Assembly (NCBI GenBank): GCA_944320795.1
Contig: CALUIU010000006.1
Location: forward strand, 26,631 to 90,630
Direction: 5' to 3'
Source of the DNA: Candidatus Paraprevotella stercoravium
Lineage (GTDB): Bacteria; Bacteroidota; Bacteroidia; Bacteroidales; Bacteroidaceae
DNA length: 64,000 nt
Part shown: positions 7,650 through 18,119 of the stretch, piece after piece
Layout: every line of letters starts with the position of its first letter
How positions within the stretch are numbered: the stretch's first letter is position 1
Notes under the pieces: generated by a model
Databases searched by the model: none
Told to the model about the DNA's origin: nothing
What the model saw: the letters and a program-made list of their open reading frames with translations, nothing else
Position numbers and translations under genes: made by a program

Positions 7650-9455
7650 CTAGTCGTTAATAATTCTTACTCCTCCCTTATCGGCTGAGCTTACCATCGA
7701 AGCATAGGCCTTGAGTGACTTCGGCACCACACGCTTACGGGTCATCGGGCGCTGCGGACGGGCAGCCAGTTCTTCATCGCTCAACTTCACGTTGATGCTT
7801 CGGCTCGGAATGTCTATCTCAATCAGGTCACCGTCGACAATCTTTCCGATGTTTCCGCCGGAAGCGGCTTCGGGAGAAATGTGTCCGATACTCAGTCCGG
7901 AAGTACCTCCGGAAAAACGTCCGTCGGTAATCAGAGCGCATTCCTTTCCCAAATGACGGCTCTTGAGATAAGAGGTCGGATAAAGCATTTCCTGCATACC
8001 GGGACCACCCTTCGGTCCTTCGTGGGTAATGACCACCACGTCTCCGCTCTGCACGGCTCCGTTCAGGATTCCTTCGCAGGCATCTTCCTGAGAATCGAAT
8101 ACCTTGGCCGGACCACAGAAATGCCAAATGCTTTCGTCCACTCCGGCGGTCTTTACGACACAACCGCCCTGTGCGATATTTCCGAAGAGAACGGCCAGAC
8201 CACCGTCTTTACTATAGGCATGCGCCACGTCACGAATACAACCTTCGGCACGGTCGGTATCCAGCGAATCGTAAACCTTGCTCTGTGAGCCCATCTTGTT
8301 ACTGAATACCCCTCCCGGCGCGCTGGTATAGATACGCATGGCTTCGGCATCAACGGTAGGACCGGTCACATCGTATTTGGCAATATCTTCGGCCAATATT
8401 GTTCCGTTCACCCGATGACAGCTGGTGTCCAACAGTCCCGCACGGTTCAGTTCGGCCAGAATGTTCAGGATACCACCGGCACGGTTACATTCCTGAATGG
8501 AATATTTGGCCGTATTCGGTGACAACTTGCACAAGCAAGGAACCTTACGGCTCAAAGCGTCAATATCACTCATTTTGAAATCCACTCCGGCCTCGTTGGC
8601 TACAGCCAGCAGGTGAAGCACCGTATTGGAAGACCCCCCCATGGCAATATCCAGTGTCATGGCGTTCAGGAAAGCCTGACGGGTAGCGATGCTGCGCGGC
8701 AGCACGCTGTCATCTCCCTCCTCATAATATTTCAAGGCGTTGTTCACAATCAGACGGGCAGCATCCTTGAAGAGCTGGATGCGGTTGGTATGAGTAGCCA
8801 GAATAGTACCGTTTCCGGGAAGTGACAGACCGATAGCCTCGGTCAGACAGTTCATGGAATTTGCGGTAAACATACCCGAACAGCTTCCGCAACCCGGACA
8901 GGCACAGGATTCGATCTGTTGGATCTCCTCATCGCTGACCGTTACATCGGCAGCCTTCACCATAGCCGTAATCAGGTCGGCATTGGCACCATTGTACTTA
9001 TGGGCCTCCATAGGACCGCCGGAAACAAATACGGTAGGAATGTTCAGACGCATGCTGGCCATAAGCATACCCGGAGTAATCTTGTCGCAATTCGAAATAC
9101 AGATCATCGCATCGGCCTTGTGTGCATTGACCATATATTCCACACTGTCGGCAATCAGGTCACGTGAAGGCAGGGAATACAGCATACCGTCGTGTCCCAT
9201 CGCAATACCGTCGTCAATGGCAATGGTATTGAACTCGGCAGCATAACAACCCAGTTTCTCGATCTCAGCCTTGACCATCTGTCCCACCTCATGCAAATGG
9301 GTATGGCCCGGTACAAATTGCGTAAAAGAGTTAACGATCGCAATAATGGGTTTGCCGAACTGTTCACGCTTCATGCCGTTGGCCACCCACAGGGCACGGG
9401 CTCCGGCCATGCGGCGACCTTCTGTGCTCTGTGCACTACGTAATCTATTTTTCAT
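7650..9455 (-). CDS. ilvD: Dihydroxy-acid dehydratase
   Basis: This 601-residue enzyme dehydrates dihydroxyvalerates to the keto acids, the third step of valine and isoleucine synthesis. Fe-S ligand regions are visible: [12 protein letters not shown] (C119, C123) and [14 protein letters not shown] (C184-C192). The C-terminal part has [12 protein letters not shown] and [16 protein letters not shown]. The Fe-S cluster is oxygen-sensitive, in keeping with an anaerobe. It is the first gene of the operon, with a well-placed Bacteroidetes promoter upstream. Confidence 0.96.
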   Translation of the reverse strand: MKNRLRSAQSTEGRRMAGARALWVANGMKREQFGKPIIAIVNSFTQFVPGHTHLHEVGQMVKAEIEKLGCYAAEFNTIAIDDGIAMGHDGMLYSLPSRDLIADSVEYMVNAHKADAMICISNCDKITPGMLMASMRLNIPTVFVSGGPMEAHKYNGANADLITAMVKAADVTVSDEEIQQIESCACPGCGSCSGMFTANSMNCLTEAIGLSLPGNGTILATHTNRIQLFKDAARLIVNNALKYYEEGDDSVLPRSIATRQAFLNAMTLDIAMGGSSNTVLHLLAVANEAGVDFKMSDIDALSRKVPCLCKLSPNTAKYSIQECNRAGGILNILAELNRAGLLDTSCHRVNGTILAEDIAKYDVTGPTVDAEAMRIYTSAPGGVFSNKMGSQSKVYDSLDTDRAEGCIRDVAHAYSKDGGLAVLFGNIAQGGCVVKTAGVDESIWHFCGPAKVFDSQEDACEGILNGAVQSGDVVVITHEGPKGGPGMQEMLYPTSYLKSRHLGKECALITDGRFSGGTSGLSIGHISPEAASGGNIGKIVDGDLIEIDIPSRSINVKLSDEELAARPQRPMTRKRVVPKSLKAYASMVSSADKGGVRIIND

Positions 9456-9484
9456 GTTTTAGCTTCTATTTTAAATTCTGAACA

Positions 9485-9515
9485 CAAAATTAGATTGTTT
9501 TTTATTCTAAACAAA
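9485..9515 (-). promoter_or_regulatory. ilvD operon promoter (Bacteroidetes type)
   Basis: On the minus strand, -33 TTTG (9515-9512) and -7 TAATTTTG (9492-9485) are separated by exactly 19 bases, matching the Bacteroidetes consensus TTTG-N19-21-TAnnTTTG. The -7 element ends 29 bases before the ilvD ATG. I see no leader peptide or attenuator. The remainder of the intergenic region to 9723 is AT-rich and without recognisable genes. Confidence 0.8.
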
Positions 9516-9723
9516 ATTTTTTAGCAAAAAAAGCTCATAAAATACAATCTAAAAGAAAATAAAGCGTTTTAAAAACAAATCATAAGAAAACTAGCGTAAA
9601 AAGAAAGATTAATGTCAGTTTAAAGGATATTCGGGAGTAAGAAGCGGGAATCCTGAAACGGGTAAGGACACAAAAAAAACGACAAAAGGCATGGAAGGCA
9701 TGGTCCTATAACCAAAAAAATTG

Positions 9724-9731
9724 TATCTTTG
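9724..9731 (+). promoter_or_regulatory. -7 element upstream of the FKBP gene
   Basis: TATCTTTG fits TAnnTTTG exactly and lies 110 bases before the chosen ATG. No good -33 TTTG is present at the right distance; CATG at 9699-9702 has the closest spacing (21 bases). Confidence 0.5.
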
Positions 9732-9841
9732 TCCTTATGGAATCAGGACGTACACTCATTTTATATGCTTTATAATTATATATAGAATGGCTTTACTGAT
9801 ACCGAATAATGAATTTTCAATTAATAAAAATAGAAAAAACA

Positions 9842-10435
9842 ATGAACACCACATCTAACAAGTACATCAATGTAGCTTATGAACTTTTCTCGGATTTTGA
9901 CGGCAAGAACGAAATGGTAGAAAAAGCTACAGCAGAACATCCGTTCCACTTTATTTCTGATATGGGAACAACCCTCGATGCTTTTGAGGCACATATCAAA
10001 CCTCTGGCAAAAGGCGAGAATTTCGACTTTACCTTGAGTGTAGACGAAGCTTACGGCCCATATGAGCAGGAAAGAGTTCTGGAACTGGACAAGGCTGTAT
10101 TTACCATCAATGGCAAATTCGATACAGACCATATCTATCCGGGAGCCGTAGTTCCTTTGATGAACGCTGACGGCGCACGCTTCAACGGTACCATCGTTGA
10201 GATTGTTGGCGAGAAGGTTACCGTAGACCTGAATCACCCGCTGGCCGGCAAGGAATTGCATTTTGTAGGCGAAGTTGTAGAAAACCGTGAGGCTACAAAA
10301 GAAGAAATTCAGGAAATGCTGAACATGCTGAGCGGCGAAGGCTGTGGCGGCGGATGCGGAGGTTGCGGAGGTGGCTGTGGCGACCACGAGTGTGGCGGAT
10401 GCGGCGAAGAAGGCAGCGGTTGCGGTTGCCATTAA
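9842..10435 (+). CDS. slyD: FKBP-type peptidyl-prolyl cis-trans isomerase, SlyD-like with metal-binding tail
   Basis: The product has 197 residues from the ATG at 9842; an upstream in-frame ATG at 9809 would add 11 non-family residues. The FKBP core is in SlyD order: an N-terminal strand (YINVAYELFS), then FDFTLSVDEAYGPY, an IF (insert-in-flap) chaperone domain and DLNHPLAGKELHFVGEV. The C-terminus is a Gly/Cys/His-rich tail (GCGGGCGGCGGGCGDHE) ending GSGCGCH, with about a dozen cysteines, as in nickel- or zinc-binding SlyD proteins. It is probably cytosolic, acting in folding and metal handling. aroC starts 33 bases downstream on the same strand. Confidence 0.9.
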   Translation: MNTTSNKYINVAYELFSDFDGKNEMVEKATAEHPFHFISDMGTTLDAFEAHIKPLAKGENFDFTLSVDEAYGPYEQERVLELDKAVFTINGKFDTDHIYPGAVVPLMNADGARFNGTIVEIVGEKVTVDLNHPLAGKELHFVGEVVENREATKEEIQEMLNMLSGEGCGGGCGGCGGGCGDHECGGCGEEGSGCGCH

Positions 10436-10468
10436 TCAGATATTCAACCATTTTGATCGGATTCAGTT

Positions 10469-11545
10469 ATGAGTAACAGTTTCGGAAATATTTTCAGACT
10501 GACCAGTTTCGGCGAAAGTCACGGTCCGGCGGTCGGCGGAGTCATCGACGGCTTTCCGGCTGGCATCGAAATTGACGAGGAGTTTGTCCAAAGTGAATTG
10601 AACCGGAGAAGACCGGGACAAAGCCTTCTGACCACTCCCCGGAAAGAAAACGACCGGGTGGAATTCCTTTCCGGAATCTTTGAAGGCAAATCTACGGGAT
10701 GCCCGATCGGTTTCATCATCCGAAACCAGAACCAGCATTCCAATGATTACGACAATATCCGGAACGTGTTCCGTCCGTCGCACGCGGATTACACCTACAC
10801 ACAAAAATACGGACTGCGTGATCATGCCGGTGGCGGACGCTCTTCAGCCCGTGAAACCATTGCGCGCTGTGTAGCCGGCGCTTTGGCCAAACTGGCCCTC
10901 AAACAGTTGGGCGTACAGATTTATGCCTATACCTCACAAGTGGGCGACATTGCCCTGTCACAGGACTATAAGCACTACGATCCGGCGCTGATCGAACAAA
11001 ACAACGTGCGCTGTCCGGACCCGGAAATCGCAGCACGTATGGCAAAAAAAATTGAAGAAGTCAAGGCCGAAGGAAACACGATCGGAGGTATTATCACAGG
11101 AGTGATCAAAGGTTGCCCGGTAGGACTTGGCGAACCGGTTTTCGGCAAGTTGCATGCTGCGTTAGGACAAGCCATGCTCAGCATCAACGCCGTAAAGGGT
11201 TTTGAATACGGACAGGGATTTGCCGGCGTAAGCCAGACCGGAAAGATGCAGAATGACCTGTTCTTCAACGACAACGGACGCATCAATACCCATACGAACA
11301 ACAGCGGCGGCATTCAGGGAGGTATCAGCAACGGACAGGACATTTACTTCCGTGTAGCCTTCAAACCGGTAGCGACCCTGCTGATGGAGCAGGAAACAGT
11401 AACCGTCAATGGCGAGGATACCGTTCTGAAAGCCAGAGGCCGCCATGATGCCTGCGTGTTGCCACGTGCTGTTCCGATTGTGGAGTCTATGGCTGCCATG
11501 GTCATTCTGGACTACTATCTGTTAAATAAAACAACCCGCTTATAA
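10469..11545 (+). CDS. aroC: Chorismate synthase
   Basis: This 358-residue FMN-dependent enzyme makes chorismate from 5-enolpyruvylshikimate-3-phosphate, the last step of the shikimate pathway. The family signatures are [18 protein letters not shown] near residue 15, then [14 protein letters not shown] and [12 protein letters not shown] in the middle, and [17 protein letters not shown] near the C-terminus. The length is typical. It follows the FKBP gene and is closed by a long hairpin. Confidence 0.97.
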   Translation: MSNSFGNIFRLTSFGESHGPAVGGVIDGFPAGIEIDEEFVQSELNRRRPGQSLLTTPRKENDRVEFLSGIFEGKSTGCPIGFIIRNQNQHSNDYDNIRNVFRPSHADYTYTQKYGLRDHAGGGRSSARETIARCVAGALAKLALKQLGVQIYAYTSQVGDIALSQDYKHYDPALIEQNNVRCPDPEIAARMAKKIEEVKAEGNTIGGIITGVIKGCPVGLGEPVFGKLHAALGQAMLSINAVKGFEYGQGFAGVSQTGKMQNDLFFNDNGRINTHTNNSGGIQGGISNGQDIYFRVAFKPVATLLMEQETVTVNGEDTVLKARGRHDACVLPRAVPIVESMAAMVILDYYLLNKTTRL

Positions 11546-11582
11546 AATTTTTCGACATATCGGTTTGGTAACCGTTATTTAT

Positions 11583-11632
11583 AATAAGAGTCCTATTATC
11601 ACCCGGCAATGGCGTTTAATAGGACTCTTATT
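11583..11632 (+). terminator. Hairpin terminator behind aroC
   Basis: A perfect 16-bp inverted repeat (AATAAGAGTCCTATTA at 11583-11598 and its complement at 11617-11632) with an 18-base loop lies 37 bases after the aroC stop and 40 bases before the response regulator ATG. The right arm ends in T-rich sequence. Confidence 0.75.
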
Positions 11633-11671
11633 TATATATCTGCCCATATATTTTTAAAAGCCTCAACCATC

Positions 11672-12358
11672 ATGCAAAATATACTGATCATTGAAGACGA
11701 AAAAAGAGTTGCCGACTTGCTGCAAAAAGGATTGGAAGAAAATGGTTATCAAACCATGGTGGCCTATGACGGCGCCATGGGATTACGACTGTTCCGTTCG
11801 AACTCTTTTCATCTGGTTATCTCGGATATTGTCCTGCCCAATCTGGACGGGTTCGAACTCTGTAAGGAAATCCGCAAGTTAAATGCCAAAGTTCCCGTGC
11901 TGATGCTCACAGCTTTAGGCTCAACAGACGACAAGCTGGAAGGATTCGATGCCGGAGCTGACGACTACATGACCAAACCTTTCGATTTTCGGGAATTGAC
12001 CGCCAGAGTAAAAGTCCTCTTGAAACGGGAAACCGGAACAGCAAGCCGCTCACCGCAACAGATCTGTTACGCTGACCTGTCCATTAATCTGGATCTACAG
12101 GAAGTAAAACGGCAAGGAAACGGCATAAAACTGACTCCCAAAGAATACAAATTATTGGTCTACATGGTGGAAAATGCCGAAAGAGTCATCAGCCGAATGG
12201 AAATAGCCGATAAAGTATGGAACACACACTTTGATACCGGCACCAATTTTATTGATGTATACATCAACTATTTGCGAAAAAAGATAGACAAAGAATTCGA
12301 GGTTAAACTGATTCATACCAAACCAGGAATAGGTTTTATATTAAGCGATAAATTATGA
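11672..12358 (+). CDS. OmpR/PhoB-family response regulator
   Basis: The product has 228 residues from the ATG at 11672 (an ATG at 11609 lies inside the aroC terminator hairpin and is not used). The receiver domain has acidic pocket E8-D9, phospho-acceptor D52 in VISDIVLPNLDG, and K102 in ADDYMTKPF. The C-terminal winged helix has LTPKEYKLLVYMVENAERV and the recognition part FIDVYINYLRKKID. The stop codon overlaps the ATG of the kinase gene by 4 bases. The mgtA-like gene downstream, with an array of 11-bp-spaced repeats in its promoter, is the obvious target. Confidence 0.93.
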   Translation: MQNILIIEDEKRVADLLQKGLEENGYQTMVAYDGAMGLRLFRSNSFHLVISDIVLPNLDGFELCKEIRKLNAKVPVLMLTALGSTDDKLEGFDAGADDYMTKPFDFRELTARVKVLLKRETGTASRSPQQICYADLSINLDLQEVKRQGNGIKLTPKEYKLLVYMVENAERVISRMEIADKVWNTHFDTGTNFIDVYINYLRKKIDKEFEVKLIHTKPGIGFILSDKL

Positions 12359-13725
12359 AAATCAAAACCCGACTTACATTACAAAACACCGTTGTCATCG
12401 CTACAGTCTTTTTACTGTGTATGGTCATGATATACTTTATCAGCGAACAGACACGCAGCAGGACTTTCTTTCACAACCTGAAAAGCGAAGCGATTACAAA
12501 AGCTCACCTATTTCTGAAAAATCAGGTGGACGCGCAAACCATGCAATCCATTTACCTGAACAACAAAAAATTTATCAATGAAGTCGAGGTTGCCGTATAT
12601 AATGCGGATTTTCAAATGCTTTATCATGACGCCATACAGAATGACATCGTCAAGGAAGACCGGAAAATGATCGACTACATTTTGAACAAAAAGGAAATAG
12701 AATTCTACATCGGCCGCTATCAGGCCATCGGTATGGTATACTCATTTTCCGGAAAAGATTATATCATTACAGCTGCAGCATATGACGGTTATGGCTATGA
12801 CAACATTGAAAAACTGCAGGAAAACCTTATTTACCTATTCATCATCGGATTGACGCTATTATTTGCAGCCTGTTATTTTCTGGCCTATACATCCTTAAAA
12901 CCAATCCGCGACATCACCCGCGAAGCCGAAAATATTACTGCCCTGTATATAGACAAGCGACTGCCCGTAAAAAACGAAAAGGACGAGTTGGGAGAACTTT
13001 GCATGACCTTCAATGATCTTCTCGAACGCCTGGAAGTATCGTTTCAATCACAAAAAATGTTTGTCAGCAATGTTTCGCATGAATTGCGCACTCCCCTGGC
13101 CGCCCTTATTGCCGAGTTGGATTTGTCTTTACAAAAAGAACGGACAGAACAGGAATATCAAAAAGCCATACAGAATGTATTACAGGATGCCAGACGAATG
13201 ACCAGACTCATTGACGGTCTTTTAAATCTGGCCAAAGCAAGCTATCAGAAAGAACAGATCAAGATGCAGGAAATCCGATTGGACGAACTCTTGCTGGATA
13301 CCAGAGAGATTATTCTTAAAGCGCATCCGGAATATCATATTGAACTGATTTTTGAGCAAGAGGAGGACGATGATGACCGGCAGATCATCGTCAAAGGAAA
13401 TCTTTATCTCTTGAACATCGCTTTTTCCAATCTGATGGAAAACAATTGCAAATACTCTGCCGATCACTCTTCTTTTGTCCAGATATCCTTTTGGAAAGAA
13501 TGGACCATAGTCCGGCTTTCCGATGACGGCATCGGTCTGTCGGAAACAGACAAGCAAAATCTGTTTACCTTATTCTATCGGGGCGAGCAGGACAAGACGA
13601 TAGAAGGGCATGGTATCGGTATGGCGTTATCCCAAAAAATCATTCATTTGCACCAGGGACATATTACTGTGCATTCGGAACAGAACAAAGGAACTACCTT
13701 TATTGTAGAACTGCCGCACATTTAG
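12355..13725 (+). CDS. Sensor histidine kinase of the mgtA-linked two-component system
   Basis: This 456-residue membrane kinase has TM1 at about residues 12-30, a periplasmic sensor of about 130 residues, and TM2 at about 160-178. A HAMP-like linker (SLKPIRDITREAENI) is followed by the dimerisation domain with H242 in SNVSHELRTPL and an HATPase domain with N-box (SNLMENNCKYS) and GHGIGMALSQKII. It overlaps the regulator gene by 4 bases. The periplasmic domain has several acidic residues, which in PhoQ sense divalent cations; a Mg2+ role here is inferred only from the neighbouring mgtA. Confidence 0.93.
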   Translation: MKIKTRLTLQNTVVIATVFLLCMVMIYFISEQTRSRTFFHNLKSEAITKAHLFLKNQVDAQTMQSIYLNNKKFINEVEVAVYNADFQMLYHDAIQNDIVKEDRKMIDYILNKKEIEFYIGRYQAIGMVYSFSGKDYIITAAAYDGYGYDNIEKLQENLIYLFIIGLTLLFAACYFLAYTSLKPIRDITREAENITALYIDKRLPVKNEKDELGELCMTFNDLLERLEVSFQSQKMFVSNVSHELRTPLAALIAELDLSLQKERTEQEYQKAIQNVLQDARRMTRLIDGLLNLAKASYQKEQIKMQEIRLDELLLDTREIILKAHPEYHIELIFEQEEDDDDRQIIVKGNLYLLNIAFSNLMENNCKYSADHSSFVQISFWKEWTIVRLSDDGIGLSETDKQNLFTLFYRGEQDKTIEGHGIGMALSQKIIHLHQGHITVHSEQNKGTTFIVELPHI

Positions 13726-13779
13726 GTTACTCCCCCAAAGCCTCCCGTAATAGAAATGCCTATATCGCAGAGAAACAAA

Positions 13780-13849
13780 TTCTAATAGTTTTCTAATACC
13801 ATTCTAATAGGTCTCTAACGGTGTTTCTCAAAAGACACTTCTACTTTTG
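13780..13849 (+). promoter_or_regulatory. mgtA promoter with four 11-bp-spaced heptamer repeats
   Basis: TTCTAAT occurs at 13780-13786, 13791-13797 and 13802-13808, followed by CTCTAAC at 13813-13819. All start points are exactly 11 bp apart, one helical turn, as expected for an OmpR-family regulator bound head-to-tail. The -7 element TACTTTTG is at 13842-13849. There is no -33 TTTG at the right distance, as expected for an activator-dependent promoter. The likely regulator is encoded just upstream. Confidence 0.72.
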
Positions 13850-13895
13850 CAGCGTGAAAACAAACAGGAATCATAACTTGTAAAACAAAGCAAAA

Positions 13896-16544
13896 ATGTG
13901 GAAGAACAAAAAACACCAGACAACATTTGCCTTTGACGCAGAAAAGGTATTTTGGGTAGCCAACCAACCGATCAGTTCTGTATTCAGTTATTTCCAGACC
14001 ACAAAAGTAGGATTGAGTCCGGAAGAAGTAGACAAGAGACAGGCACTTTACGGGAAGAATGAGGTGGTACATGAAAAAAAGAAAAATCCTGTTTCGACCT
14101 TTGTAAAAACCTTTATCAACCCGTTTATCGGAGTCCTGACCGGTCTGGTCATCATTTCCTTTATTCTTGATGTTCTTCTGGCCGAACCGGGAGAACAGGA
14201 CTGGACAGCCATCATCATCATTTCGACCATGGTGATTTTCAGTGCTATACTACGTTTCTGGCAAGAATGGAAAGCAAACACATCCAGTGAGGCTCTGCTC
14301 AAACTGGTAACCAACACTTGTTATGTAAAACGGTCGGGAAATCTGGACGAAGAAATCAATATCGCAGAACTGGTACCGGGCGATCTGGTGGTGATCGCAG
14401 CCGGCGACATGATTCCGGCCGATATCCGAATCATTCAGGCAAAGGACCTGTTCGTCAGCCAGTCATCGCTCACCGGAGAATCAGACCCCATTGAAAAATG
14501 CGCGGAATCCCAAAAGAAAAAATACAGCAAAGGCAGCGTTGTTGAATTAGACAACATCTGTTACATGGGATCAAATGTAGTCAGCGGATCGGCTACAGGA
14601 ATCGTCCTGGCTACCGGAAACCATACCTATCTCGGAACAATTGCCAAAAACATTTCCGGACATCGTGCCGCCACAGCCTTTGACAAAGGTATCAGCAAGG
14701 TGAGCATTCTGCTGATCCGTTTTATGCTCGTCATGATTCCCTTTGTATTCCTGATTAACGGACTGACTAAAGGTGACTGGCTGGAAGCTTTTATCTTCGC
14801 GGTTTCCGTAGCGGTGGGTCTCACTCCGGAAATGCTTCCCATGATTGTAACCGCCAATCTGTCCAAGGGAGCCATAGCCATGTCCAAGAAGAAAACCATC
14901 GTGAAGGATCTGAATGCCATCCAGAATTTCGGAGCCATGAATATTCTGTGTACCGACAAAACCGGCACACTGACCTGTGATCAGATCGTACTGGAAAAAT
15001 ACATCAACGCAGATGGCAGCAGTGACACGGAAAAACGCATTTTACGTCATGCCTACTTCAACAGTTTTTTTCAGACCGGATTGAAAAATCTTATGGACAA
15101 GGCGATCTTGTCTCATGTCAGAGAACTCTCTCTGGAACATCTGAAAGACAATTACAAGAAAGTAGATGAAATTCCGTTCGACTTTACCCGTCGCCGAATG
15201 TCTGTCGTTATTGAAGACAAACAGGGCAAATGCCAGATCATAACCAAAGGCGCCGTAGAGGAAATGATTGAAATCTGCTCTTATGCCGAATTCGACAAAA
15301 CCGTACAGCCATTCACACCTGAACTGAAACAGAAAGCCCGAAAAATCAGCGAACAAATGAACCGGCAAGGTATGCGTGTTCTGGCTGTTGCCCAAAAAAG
15401 TTATCTGGATAAAGAGTGTCATTTCTGTGTAAAAGACGAGAATGACATGGTGCTGATCGGATTTCTGGCTTTTCTGGACCCGCCCAAGCCATCGGCAGCC
15501 AGCGCCATCCGCCAATTACACGAACATGGAATAGAAGTGAAGATTCTGTCGGGAGACAACGACGCTGTGGTACAGACCATCGCCCGTCAGGTAGGCATTG
15601 AGACCCGAAATGCGGTTACCGGTATCGAATGGGAAACGATGAATGAAGCAGAAAGGCAAAAGGCTGTAATCGAGACAACCGTATTTTCAAAACTGACCCC
15701 TCTGCAAAAAACAGAAATCATCACCCTGCTTCAGGAACAGAAAAACACGGTCGGTTTTTTGGGAGACGGTATCAATGACGCGTCGGCACTGCGTCAGTCG
15801 GACATCGGTATTTCCGTTGATTCAGCTGTAGATATCGCTAAAGAAAGCGCGGATATTATTCTCTTGGAGAAAGATCTGATGGTTTTGGAGGACGGCGTAC
15901 TGGAAGGAAGAAAAACTTTCGGCAATATGACCAAATACATAAAGATGACCGCCAGCTCCAACTTCGGCAATATGTTCAGCGTAATGGCCGCCAGCGCTTT
16001 TCTGCCGTTTCTGCCTATGCAACCAATCCATCTGCTTATTCAGAATCTGCTTTACGACATCTCGCAGACTACCATTCCGTTTGACCGCATGGATACGGAT
16101 TATCTGCGCAAGCCACGCAAATGGGACGCATCGGATTTGAGCCGGTTTATGATCTTCATCGGTCCGATCAGCTCTATCTTCGACATCGTGACTTATCTGG
16201 TCATGTGGCATGTATTCGGATGTAATTCAGTAGAACATCAGGCTCTGTTTCAGTCCGGATGGTTTGTAGAAGGGCTATTGTCTCAGACACTGATCGTACA
16301 TATGATCCGCACCCGGAAAATACCGTTCATACAGAGCCGTGCTTCCTGGTCAGTCACCGGACTTACTCTGCTGATTATGGTACTCGGAATCATCATTCCC
16401 TTTACCTCTTTCGGCAAGTCCATCGGACTGGAACCGCTTCCGTTGAGTTACTTTCCCTGGCTAATCGGAATTTTACTGTCTTATTGTGTCCTGACACAAG
16501 CTATAAAGAACTGGTACATCAGAAAATTTGTAAAATGGCTGTAA
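13896..16544 (+). CDS. mgtA: Magnesium-transporting P-type ATPase (P3B)
   Basis: This 882-residue inner-membrane ATPase imports Mg2+. The N-terminal cation ATPase domain (LSPEEVDKRQALYGKNEV) is followed by TM pairs and the actuator loop with SSLTGESDPI. The phosphorylation site is D354 in CTDKTGTLTCDQ, with further catalytic motifs in KGAVEEM, LSGDND and GDGINDASALRQSDIGISV. The C-terminal membrane region contains QNLLYDISQ, typical of MgtA/MgtB. The length is typical. Expression is probably driven by the adjacent two-component system through the repeat array upstream. Confidence 0.95.
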   Translation: MWKNKKHQTTFAFDAEKVFWVANQPISSVFSYFQTTKVGLSPEEVDKRQALYGKNEVVHEKKKNPVSTFVKTFINPFIGVLTGLVIISFILDVLLAEPGEQDWTAIIIISTMVIFSAILRFWQEWKANTSSEALLKLVTNTCYVKRSGNLDEEINIAELVPGDLVVIAAGDMIPADIRIIQAKDLFVSQSSLTGESDPIEKCAESQKKKYSKGSVVELDNICYMGSNVVSGSATGIVLATGNHTYLGTIAKNISGHRAATAFDKGISKVSILLIRFMLVMIPFVFLINGLTKGDWLEAFIFAVSVAVGLTPEMLPMIVTANLSKGAIAMSKKKTIVKDLNAIQNFGAMNILCTDKTGTLTCDQIVLEKYINADGSSDTEKRILRHAYFNSFFQTGLKNLMDKAILSHVRELSLEHLKDNYKKVDEIPFDFTRRRMSVVIEDKQGKCQIITKGAVEEMIEICSYAEFDKTVQPFTPELKQKARKISEQMNRQGMRVLAVAQKSYLDKECHFCVKDENDMVLIGFLAFLDPPKPSAASAIRQLHEHGIEVKILSGDNDAVVQTIARQVGIETRNAVTGIEWETMNEAERQKAVIETTVFSKLTPLQKTEIITLLQEQKNTVGFLGDGINDASALRQSDIGISVDSAVDIAKESADIILLEKDLMVLEDGVLEGRKTFGNMTKYIKMTASSNFGNMFSVMAASAFLPFLPMQPIHLLIQNLLYDISQTTIPFDRMDTDYLRKPRKWDASDLSRFMIFIGPISSIFDIVTYLVMWHVFGCNSVEHQALFQSGWFVEGLLSQTLIVHMIRTRKIPFIQSRASWSVTGLTLLIMVLGIIIPFTSFGKSIGLEPLPLSYFPWLIGILLSYCVLTQAIKNWYIRKFVKWL

Positions 16545-16665
16545 TTTTCCTCGACGAACTAAAAATCAGGAAACACGGATTAAACCCGATTCATACGGTT
16601 CGTCAACAGAACCTCCAGGAAAAAACATAGTTTCTAAAAATTGCAGACAGCAAAACCTTAGGATA

Positions 16666-16710
16666 AAAGGACCTTATCAAGATTCTTTCGGGACTTTGAT
16701 AAGGTCCTTT
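16666..16710 (+). terminator. Terminator of the mgtA gene
   Basis: A 15-bp stem (AAAGGACCTTATCAA at 16666-16680 with its complement at 16696-16710) and a 15-base loop lie about 120 bases after mgtA and before sbcD. The flanks are A-rich on the left and T-rich on the right. Confidence 0.85.
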
Positions 16711-16843
16711 ATTATATCACCCTCATTTCCTTTTCTAAAAAAAATGGTCCTACTTCCTTCTTCCTGAAAGTTTTTACTAACTTTGCTTCAATAAACAGAC
16801 TTATTCCGGATTTTTATTTATCAACTTCTGATCTACCCCACTT

Positions 16844-18097
16844 ATGAAGATTATACATACCAGCGACTGGCATTTGGGACATAGCCTGTACAACTATGAC
16901 CGCAGCGAAGAACAACAGGCTTTTCTGGACCAGTTACACGACATCGTGGCTTGCGAACAACCGGACGTTCTACTGGTCTGTGGCGACATTTATCACACAA
17001 CCACCCCTTCATCGGCCACTCAAAAGATGTATACTGACGGACTGCTGGCCATCCATAAAGCCAGTCCCGACACCCGAATTATCATTACTGCCGGTAATCA
17101 TGACAGTTGTGCCAAACTGGAAATAGACCGAAGTCTATGGCAGCATTTCAACGTCACCGTTATTGGAAGCATAGCCCGAAACGCTGACCGAAGCACAGAC
17201 TGGGAGCAGCATATTCTCGAAATTACGGACCATTCGGGGACCGCTATTGGCTACATCGGTGCGGTTCCTCATGTGTATCCGCATAATTTCCCGTCCCAAA
17301 ACGGAACATTAAACCGGGAAGAAAGACAACCGGCATTCTTTCATGAACTGTCAGCCCGGATAGAACAAAGAAACAAAAAACGGTTGCCGGTCATTCTTAC
17401 GGCACATCTGGCTGTAACCGGAACTGACGACACGGAGGAGGAAATGAAAGTAATCGGCGGAATGGATACTGTCACTGTGAATGAACTGGGTTACGGATAT
17501 GACTATCTGGCCTTAGGGCATATACACTATCCGCATATCGTACAGAAAGATTATCCGACAGCAGCCTATTGCGGCAGCCCGCTGGCAGTAGATTTTGACG
17601 AAGACTATCCACATACCATCACAGTGGTAAACATACAGCAGCACGGAGAACTCCCACAACTGAAAACCATTGAAATCCGGAATCCGCGTCCGCTCACAAC
17701 TTTTCCTCAAAAGGCAAGCGGACTGGATGAAGCCATAAAGGCTTTAGAGCAGTGGCCGGAAGAGAAGAAGGATTATATCCGTGTAAATATCAAAGCGGAA
17801 AAAGGAATAACACCGGACATAGTGGAGCGGATCACAAGGCTGCTGCAAGGCAAGCAATGCCGCTTTTGCTATGTAAAGATCCAAAAGGAAGAAAGTGACC
17901 GTGAACGGAAACGCAATGAACTGAGCATCGAAGAACTGAAACAGAAATCTCCGGTAGAGATTGCACAAATGTATTACGAGGAAAAGGAAGGTGAAACCAT
18001 GGAACAGGAACTGACCCAACTGATGCTACAGGCATGGCAAGAAACCACACGTGATCAGGAAGAACAGGAAAATTCCTCAGAACCCGATAAGCTGTAA
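16844..18097 (+). CDS. sbcD: Exonuclease SbcCD, nuclease subunit D
   Basis: This 417-residue calcineurin-like metallophosphoesterase is the Mre11 homologue that, with SbcC, cleaves hairpins and processes double-strand ends. Metal-binding motifs occur in order: HTSDWHLGHSLYNYDR (residues 5-20), VCGDIYH, GNHDS, LTAHLAV and LGHIHYPH. The C-terminal region (ERKRNELSIEELKQKSPVEI) resembles the SbcD C-terminal domain that binds SbcC. sbcC starts 22 bases downstream. Confidence 0.96.
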   Translation: MKIIHTSDWHLGHSLYNYDRSEEQQAFLDQLHDIVACEQPDVLLVCGDIYHTTTPSSATQKMYTDGLLAIHKASPDTRIIITAGNHDSCAKLEIDRSLWQHFNVTVIGSIARNADRSTDWEQHILEITDHSGTAIGYIGAVPHVYPHNFPSQNGTLNREERQPAFFHELSARIEQRNKKRLPVILTAHLAVTGTDDTEEEMKVIGGMDTVTVNELGYGYDYLALGHIHYPHIVQKDYPTAAYCGSPLAVDFDEDYPHTITVVNIQQHGELPQLKTIEIRNPRPLTTFPQKASGLDEAIKALEQWPEEKKDYIRVNIKAEKGITPDIVERITRLLQGKQCRFCYVKIQKEESDRERKRNELSIEELKQKSPVEIAQMYYEEKEGETMEQELTQLMLQAWQETTRDQEEQENSSEPDKL

Positions 18098-18119
18098 CCT
18101 TTTCTACAACAACGGACAC

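Noticed and set aside
9456..9841. Attenuator or leader peptide for the ilv operon.
   Set aside because: No short frame rich in Ile/Val/Leu codons and no competing hairpins near the promoter.
16534..16630. 31-codon frame overlapping the end of mgtA, considered as a small MgtA-associated protein.
   Set aside because: No membrane helix or ribosome-binding site that fits, and it overlaps the mgtA stop codon by chance.
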